The notes under the pieces were generated by a model that made no database searches, was not told the origin of the DNA, and worked only from the letters and a program-made list of their open reading frames with translations. 33,376 nt of DNA from Oscillospiraceae bacterium (GTDB lineage Bacteria > Bacillota > Clostridia > Oscillospirales > Butyricicoccaceae): the NCBI GenBank assembly GCA_015068445.1, contig SVKN01000022.1:1-33376 (forward strand). The letters run 5' to 3'. Each line of letters starts with the position of its first letter. Position 1 is the stretch's first letter. Position numbers and translations under genes: made by a program. Of this stretch, positions 28,913 through 33,376 are shown piece by piece.

Positions 28913-30355
28913 ATGGATAACAACAAGAAGACGGGCGCCTTCCGTTCCGACGCCTTCAAGCTGGGCGGCAGCCAGACGCTGCTGATTGCCATCGCCGTGG
29001 TGGTGGCTGTGCTGATCAACCTGATCGCCGCCGGTCTGCCCGCCACGGTCACCGAGTTCGACCTGAGCCGCAACGGCTTCTTCACCCTCAGCGAGCAGTC
29101 CGTGCAGGTGTGCAGGAACCTCACGGAGCCCATCACCCTCTACCTCGTGGCCGAAAACGGCGCGGAGAACGACACGATCACAACGCTGCTGGACCGCTAC
29201 GCGGCCGCGGGCAGCAACATCACCGTGCAGTACGTAGACCCGGTGCTGTATCCGGGCTTCACCACCAAATACACCAGTGAGACCGTCAGCGCCAACTCCG
29301 TCATCGTCGAGAGCCCCGAGCGCTTCAAGATCGTGGACAACACCCAGATCTTCGTGCAGGACTACACCAATTACAACACCACCGGTCAGGTGAGCTCCTC
29401 CTTCGACGGCGAGGGCGCCATCACCTCGGCCATCGCCTATGTCACGTCCGACGAGCTGCCCACCGTGTACGTCCTCGGCGGCCACGGCGAGGCCCAGCTG
29501 TCCGACAGCCTGCGCGGCATGATCCTCAAGGACAACTACACCCTCGGCGCCGTCAACCTGATGACTGAGGACGCGCTGCCTGAGCGCTGCGACGCGCTGA
29601 TCCTGCTGTCGCCCCAGAGCGATCTCAGCGAGCGCGAGCTGACGATCCTGTCCGATTACCTGGAAAACGGCGGCTCCATGGTGGTGCTGGCCGACATCCT
29701 GCCCACGGCCACGCCCAACCTCGACCGTCTGCTGGCCTCCTACGGCCTGCAGCTGGAGCGCGGCATGGTCATCGAGCGCAGCGGCGACAACTTCCTCGCC
29801 GGCGGCTACTACCACTACCTGCTGCCCGTGCTGGGCGAGCATGAGATCACCGCGCCCCTGCGCTCCGCGGGCCAGTACGCGCTGATGCCCATGGCCCAGG
29901 CCGTCGTGGAGACGGCCTCCCACCGCAGCACCCTCAGCATCACCCCGCTGCTTTACACCACGCAGCAGTCCTACCTGAAGCAGGACGTGGAGAACATGAC
30001 CACGGCCGAGAAGGAGAACGGCGACCCCGACGGCCCCTTCATGGTGGGCGCGGCCGTCACCGAGGAGACCCCGGGCGGCACCACGCACCTGGTGGTCTAC
30101 ACCACCTCCGACATGCTGCAGGATTCCGTCGATTCCGTCGTCTACGGCGGCAACAGCAACCTGTTTTTGTCCACCCTGGGCTGGATGTGCCAGTATGACG
30201 CCGGCATGAGCATCCACGCGAAGCCCGTCGATCAGGAGGTCCTGGTCGTGCCCGCCTCCGCCTCCAACCTGTGGAGCCTGATCCTCGTGGTCGTGCTGCC
30301 GCTGGCCGTGCTGGCCGTGGGCGCGATCGTGACGCTGATGAGGAGGAAGAAGTGA
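28913..30355 (+). CDS. GldG-like ABC auxiliary membrane protein
   Basis: This 480-residue protein has an N-terminal membrane segment (residues ~20-43), a long extracytoplasmic region and a C-terminal membrane segment (~450-473) ending in RRKK. After the first anchor comes FDLSRNGFFTLSEQS, the standard entry into the GldG/ABC_transp_aux region, with YVLGGHGE and an ENGGSMVVLAD segment in the middle. This matches the IFT52/GldG-like module found beside ABC-2 transporters. It sits 18 bases after the permease gene with AAAGGAGG before the ATG, and ends one base before the next gene. Confidence 0.88.
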   Translation: MDNNKKTGAFRSDAFKLGGSQTLLIAIAVVVAVLINLIAAGLPATVTEFDLSRNGFFTLSEQSVQVCRNLTEPITLYLVAENGAENDTITTLLDRYAAAGSNITVQYVDPVLYPGFTTKYTSETVSANSVIVESPERFKIVDNTQIFVQDYTNYNTTGQVSSSFDGEGAITSAIAYVTSDELPTVYVLGGHGEAQLSDSLRGMILKDNYTLGAVNLMTEDALPERCDALILLSPQSDLSERELTILSDYLENGGSMVVLADILPTATPNLDRLLASYGLQLERGMVIERSGDNFLAGGYYHYLLPVLGEHEITAPLRSAGQYALMPMAQAVVETASHRSTLSITPLLYTTQQSYLKQDVENMTTAEKENGDPDGPFMVGAAVTEETPGGTTHLVVYTTSDMLQDSVDSVVYGGNSNLFLSTLGWMCQYDAGMSIHAKPVDQEVLVVPASASNLWSLILVVVLPLAVLAVGAIVTLMRRKK

Positions 30356-30356
30356 T

Positions 30357-31748
30357 ATGCGCAAGGCGATTCTGATCCTTCTCGCCCTTCTGATCGTGCT
30401 GGGCGGCGTGTACGGCTACATGCGCTACACTGCTCCGGAGCCCGTGGAGGAGGACAACACCGCCACGGGCGGCGAGTTCGTCCTCAGCGACATCGACCCC
30501 ATGACCGTCATGTTCCTGCGCTACAAGCTGGACGGCCAGGAGTTCCGCTATAAATACACCGTCTACGGCTGGAAGCTGGAAGAGGACGAGGACTTCCCGC
30601 TGAATCAGGACGTGCTGGAGCACATGGTCAGCGCCATGTGCAAGGTCACCTCCGACCGCATGCTCACCGACGACCCCGCCGCCTTCAAGGAATACGGCCT
30701 CGATCCCGTGCACATCGCCGTGGAGCTGGAGGATTCCAAGGGCAACGTTTACGATTACAACATCGGCACCAAGCACCCCACCACCAGCAAGTTCTATTTC
30801 AACGTGGACGGCGAGAAGGAGATCTACACCGTCCCCACCCTTGTGGGCCGGTACTTTGAGAATTATCCCACCCTCGTCTCCCAGATGAACAACCCCCACT
30901 TCCCGTCCCCCGATCCCTCCACGGTCTACAGCTTCAAGGTGGAGCATGAGGGCAGCGTCAAGCAGATGGTCTACGCCGACGAGGGCGACCCCTCCTGCTA
31001 CACCGCCGATTATAAGTGGTTCTGGGTGGAGGGCGATGAATACCGTCCGCTGTCCGACGCGAAGATGAACGAGCTGCTGACCAACATCCAGGGCATGGGC
31101 TTCATCGAGCCCGTGGCCTACTCCGACGATCCCTCCGTGCTGGCGCAGTACGGCCTGACGGAGGAGCAGCGCTACACGCTGACCGTCGATTACAACAGCC
31201 TGGAGAGCGGCCCGTCCACCGAGATCTTCTACGTGGGCCAGGGCGACGACGGCGCGGTGTACGGCCAGCTGGACGGCAAGACCACCGTCGGGCGCTTCGC
31301 CTTCGGCCTCTCGGCCTTCGATCCCGATTATGACAGCCTGCGCCCCATCGATTTCTTCCGCATGGAGCTGGACACCGTGGACGCCATGCACGTGCTGCTG
31401 GTGGACCAGGTCATGGTGATGACGGCCGAGCGCGACGGCGAGACCGTCGATTACACCGACGTGGGCGGCCGGACGCTGGACGGCGGCAAGGTGACGGCCT
31501 TCTTCAACACCCTGCGCTCTATCACCCCGGAGGGCGAGTACACGGGCGACGTCCCCGCGGGCGTGCCGTACCTGCAGATCGACTTCGACCGAAACACCGA
31601 GTCCCACGCCAACATGACGCTCAGGCTGTGGGAGCACGACGACAGCTACTACGTCTCCCAGTTCAACGACGAGCTGCGCCTGATCAACAAGATCGACGTC
31701 CGCACCCTCGTTTCCGCCCTGGAGGACGCCGCGGCGCCAATAGAATAG
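30357..31748 (+). CDS. DUF4340-type membrane-anchored protein
   Basis: This is a 463-residue protein with one N-terminal membrane anchor (KAILILLALLIVLGGVYGY) and a large acidic extracytoplasmic part. Repeating units of the type W.L..(D/E)...D...(L/M)...L and YGLDP.. / YGLTEEQ.Y.L.. mark the DUF4340 fold, which typically accompanies GldG-like proteins. Function is unknown; a role as extracytoplasmic partner of the GldFG-like complex follows from position. It begins one base after the stop of the GldG-like gene with AGGAGG ten bases before the ATG, and is the last gene of the operon. Confidence 0.85.
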   Translation: MRKAILILLALLIVLGGVYGYMRYTAPEPVEEDNTATGGEFVLSDIDPMTVMFLRYKLDGQEFRYKYTVYGWKLEEDEDFPLNQDVLEHMVSAMCKVTSDRMLTDDPAAFKEYGLDPVHIAVELEDSKGNVYDYNIGTKHPTTSKFYFNVDGEKEIYTVPTLVGRYFENYPTLVSQMNNPHFPSPDPSTVYSFKVEHEGSVKQMVYADEGDPSCYTADYKWFWVEGDEYRPLSDAKMNELLTNIQGMGFIEPVAYSDDPSVLAQYGLTEEQRYTLTVDYNSLESGPSTEIFYVGQGDDGAVYGQLDGKTTVGRFAFGLSAFDPDYDSLRPIDFFRMELDTVDAMHVLLVDQVMVMTAERDGETVDYTDVGGRTLDGGKVTAFFNTLRSITPEGEYTGDVPAGVPYLQIDFDRNTESHANMTLRLWEHDDSYYVSQFNDELRLINKIDVRTLVSALEDAAAPIE

Positions 31749-31754
31749 TATTTC

Positions 31755-31918
31755 GGAGGAAGACCGCTTCGCTGGGTCTTCCTCCGAGTTTTCTCGCGCT
31801 GATCGCCTTCGGCTTCGCCTCAGCTGGTCGGCGCGAGCGCTCGCTTTGCTCGCTGTAAAGGAGTTTTTTGGCGGCACATGTCCGCCAAAAAACGATTCCA
31901 TACAGATCGTTTACGCAC
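31755..31918 (-). repeat. dispersed intergenic repeat R2, copy 2 (inverted)
   Basis: The reverse complement matches 1805-1968 base for base in length. Its hairpin CGGAGGAAGAC (31754-31764) / GTCTTCCTCCG (31776-31786) differs from copy 1 by a compensatory T-A to G-C change, and the loop CCAGCGAARCG is kept. Being followed by AGTTTTCTC it can also serve as terminator for the export operon. The inside-out hairpin is GTTTTTTGGCGG (31863-31874), loop CACATGT, CCGCCAAAAAAC (31882-31893), a perfect 12-bp stem. Confidence 0.85.
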
Positions 31919-31949
31919 GTAATGAAAAAACTAACTTTGCCTACAAGCT

Positions 31950-31978
31950 AAGGCGCGGCCGGGAGGCCGTGCCTTTTT
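31950..31978 (+). terminator. intrinsic terminator downstream of R2 copy 2
   Basis: AAGGCGCGGCC (31950-31960) and GGCCGTGCCTT (31965-31975) pair with one G-T wobble around GGGA, followed by TTTTT. The T-run serves plus-strand transcription leaving the export operon. Confidence 0.8.
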
Positions 31979-31990
31979 GCTGTTCATTTT

Positions 31991-33016
31991 TCAGTCCGAC
32001 GATGACGCCAGGATCACGGCGAAGCGGTCGAGGGTCCTGTCGTAGACCGTCAGGCAGAGCGTGCCCCACCACTCGCGCCCCGCGTCGAAATAGTCCGACC
32101 AGTCCGTGCTCCACTCGAATACCTCCAGCGCGTCCGTCCCGTTGGGGAAAAGCGCTTCGTTGACGCGCGCAAAGTCCCTGCCCGTGCAGCTCGTCCCGTG
32201 GGGCGGGTACAGAAAGGCTTTCCGGTAATTGAGCTTTCCCTCCCGGTAACGGGAGGAAAACAGCTCCCCGGCATCGATCCTTTTGCCGCAGGCACGCTCC
32301 GGGTCGCCCGTCCAATCTCCGCAGAGGCTGATGAAAGCCTCCCTCAGCGCGTCGCGGTGGGAGGCGTACCCCGCATAGCTCCGTTCATTTTTCACGATGC
32401 GGTAGTCCACGGCCAGGTCGGGGTACGAGGCGATCAGCGTGTAAAACGGGTCTTCCTTCGGCTTCGTTTTTTTCAGCCGGTCATAGTCCTCCCGGCTCAG
32501 ATGACCGTTGAGCATCGCTATCCTTGCGTAACGGACGTATTCCCGCCCGGTGAGAACGTAATAAGCGCCGCCGCGAGCATCCTCCTCGAAGTGCTCGAGG
32601 ATATATCGCCCCTCTGCATCGACGCCCACCGCGCGGAAGCTCCGTTTTTCTGGATCGCGCTCCACGACGAACGATTCCCGATAGCCCCGCGGCTGCGCTT
32701 CGAGCGCATTCGTCAGCATCCTTCTCCCGGGCTCCGCTTTCGCAGAGTCCGGCGCGGGCGCGTTTCCGGCCAGCGTATCGCGGACGATAGCGTCGATCAG
32801 CGCCCTGCGGCTGCCATAGCCGCAGGGGATCGATACGATGACGTACCACTTTCCCGGGTAGTCCCAATGCTCCTGAAAGTAGTCCTCCACCGGATGGCGG
32901 TCGATGACCTCTGTGAGCTGCGGACGTGTTTTCCGGACGATCGCCAGCGCCTCGCGGTGGACGCTCTCGCGGAACTCCGCCGCGTGTTCCAGATCCTGTT
33001 CACTGTATTTGGGCAT
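31991..33016 (-). CDS. unrecognised 341-residue soluble protein
   Basis: I do not recognise this family. The protein is hydrophilic, rich in Arg, Asp, Glu and Tyr, with no signal peptide or membrane segment. Near residues 45-85 a hydrophobic strand stretch (KWYVIVSIPCGYGSRRALID) could begin a folded core; later stretches carry many aromatic residues, such as ESFVVERDPEKRSF and WSTDWSDYFDAGREWWG. The ATG at 33016 has AAAGGAG seven bases before it; a longer frame crosses the promoter and is rejected. A consensus promoter upstream supports expression. It converges on the export operon across R2 copy 2. Confidence 0.75.
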   Translation of the reverse strand: MPKYSEQDLEHAAEFRESVHREALAIVRKTRPQLTEVIDRHPVEDYFQEHWDYPGKWYVIVSIPCGYGSRRALIDAIVRDTLAGNAPAPDSAKAEPGRRMLTNALEAQPRGYRESFVVERDPEKRSFRAVGVDAEGRYILEHFEEDARGGAYYVLTGREYVRYARIAMLNGHLSREDYDRLKKTKPKEDPFYTLIASYPDLAVDYRIVKNERSYAGYASHRDALREAFISLCGDWTGDPERACGKRIDAGELFSSRYREGKLNYRKAFLYPPHGTSCTGRDFARVNEALFPNGTDALEVFEWSTDWSDYFDAGREWWGTLCLTVYDRTLDRFAVILASSSD

Positions 33017-33047
33017 GATGATGCTCCTTTGCAGCTCCGTTTCGTCC

Positions 33048-33076
33048 ATTATACAGCCGCTTCCGGTTCCGGTCAA
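33048..33076 (-). promoter_or_regulatory. promoter of the unrecognised protein gene
   Basis: On the minus strand TTGACC (33076-33071), a 17-base spacer and TATAAT (33053-33048), close to consensus. Confidence 0.8.
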
Positions 33077-33139
33077 TCGCGGTACGCGGCATCGCGCAAC
33101 ATCATCCTTTGGGTGGATGCGCGGGCCCGCCGTTTCGTG

Positions 33140-33145
33140 TATGAT
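33140..33145 (+). promoter_or_regulatory. possible -10 box of the right-end gene
   Basis: TATGAT lies 40 bases before the GTG start at 33186, without a clear -35. It is divergent from the minus-strand promoter at 33048-33076. Confidence 0.35.
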
Positions 33146-33185
33146 GACACTGTACCAGAGTGTGAGCATGGAAAGGTGTGATCCG

Positions 33186-33376
33186 GTGAAAAAGATCGCT
33201 GTGGATATGCCCGGCAAGCTCTATTCCAACGGGATCGAGCTGGCGCTGGGGCGTGAGGGGAAGCTGTGCAGCTTCACGCTGAACCACGCCGCGCCCGCCC
33301 GCCAGATCGAGGAGTGCCGCATCTGGCAGGCCGACGTGCTGCTGCTGGGCGTCTCGGTGACGGTCGGGTACACGGC
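33186..33376 (+). CDS. 5' end of an unrecognised protein (cut by the window)
   Basis: A GTG codon preceded by GGAAAGGTGTGATCC opens a frame that stays open to the last base, about 63 codons. The peptide starts VKKIAVDMPGKLYSNGIELA and later reads RIWQADVLLLGVSVTVGYT. It alternates strand-like and helical stretches; a response-regulator-like or helix-turn-helix protein is conceivable but not supported. GC-rich codon use resembles the neighbours. The start codon is moderately certain; the function is not. Confidence 0.5.
   Translation, partial: MKKIAVDMPGKLYSNGIELALGREGKLCSFTLNHAAPARQIEECRIWQADVLLLGVSVTVGYT

Noticed and set aside
27848..30364. An 838-codon open frame on the minus strand
   Set aside because: It is antisense to the GldF- and GldG-like genes; its composition is the mirror image of their codon use and it has no family motif.

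Overview
The window looks like chromosome from a GC-rich anaerobic Firmicute, most plausibly an Oscillospiraceae-type Clostridium relative (Flavonifractor/Oscillibacter-like). The evidence is the Gram-positive regulatory repertoire (a T-box leader, a preQ1-I riboswitch with terminator platform, a Bacillus/Clostridium-type LexA with a degenerate CGAAY-N4-RTTYG box), AGGAGG-type ribosome binding sites, extended -10 promoters, lipoprotein substrate-binding proteins, and the dispersed hairpin-rich intergenic repeats common in that group. No tRNA, rRNA, IS element, CRISPR array or phage module was seen. The taxonomic call is inference from gene content.

Layout. 1-2.6 kb: end of an unknown gene, an alpha/beta hydrolase, the preQ1-controlled transporter queT, a dispersed repeat (called R2 here) and a GNAT acetyltransferase. 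2.6-4.5 kb: a promoter and T-box leader controlling an orphan peptide-type ABC binding lipoprotein. 4.6-10.6 kb: a WYL regulator behind an 18-bp palindrome, then a block bounded by two inverted copies of a ~0.4-kb repeat (R1). The block holds a DMT transporter, a small membrane protein, a zinc-ribbon protein cotranscribed with a zinc-ribbon PrsW-like membrane protease, and a nucleoside hydrolase. 10.6-15.2 kb: a cytoplasmic 5'-nucleotidase-like enzyme and a 1012-residue secreted protein with putative-Ig and InlB-type repeats. 15.4-19.6 kb (minus strand): an ABC import operon of taurine/nitrate/NMT1 type, ordered permease, ATPase, binding protein 2, binding protein 1. 19.7-23.1 kb (minus strand): patatin-like lipase, short-chain dehydrogenase and amidohydrolase. 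23.2-25.9 kb: a lexA-recG operon under an SOS box. 26-26.8 kb: a second alpha/beta hydrolase. 27-31.7 kb: a four-gene Gld/ABC-2 type export operon with a structured leader. The right end has another R2 copy, an unrecognised 341-residue protein and the start of a gene cut by the window.

How genes may work together. The ABC importer operon and the dehydrogenase gene carry related inverted repeats (TGATA...TATCA) just upstream of their -35 boxes, so they may share an activator; the amidohydrolase next door could belong to the same catabolic programme, but that is inference. The nucleoside hydrolase and 5'-nucleotidase face each other and fit nucleotide salvage. RecG is tied to the DNA-damage response by its 14-bp overlap with lexA.

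The least explained material is intergenic. R1 and R2 occur as inverted pairs, every full copy sits between convergent genes, and R2 has a compensatory base-pair change in one hairpin. R2 also shares an inside-out hairpin (T-rich 5' arm, A-rich 3' arm, ACATGTG loop) with the leader of the export operon.
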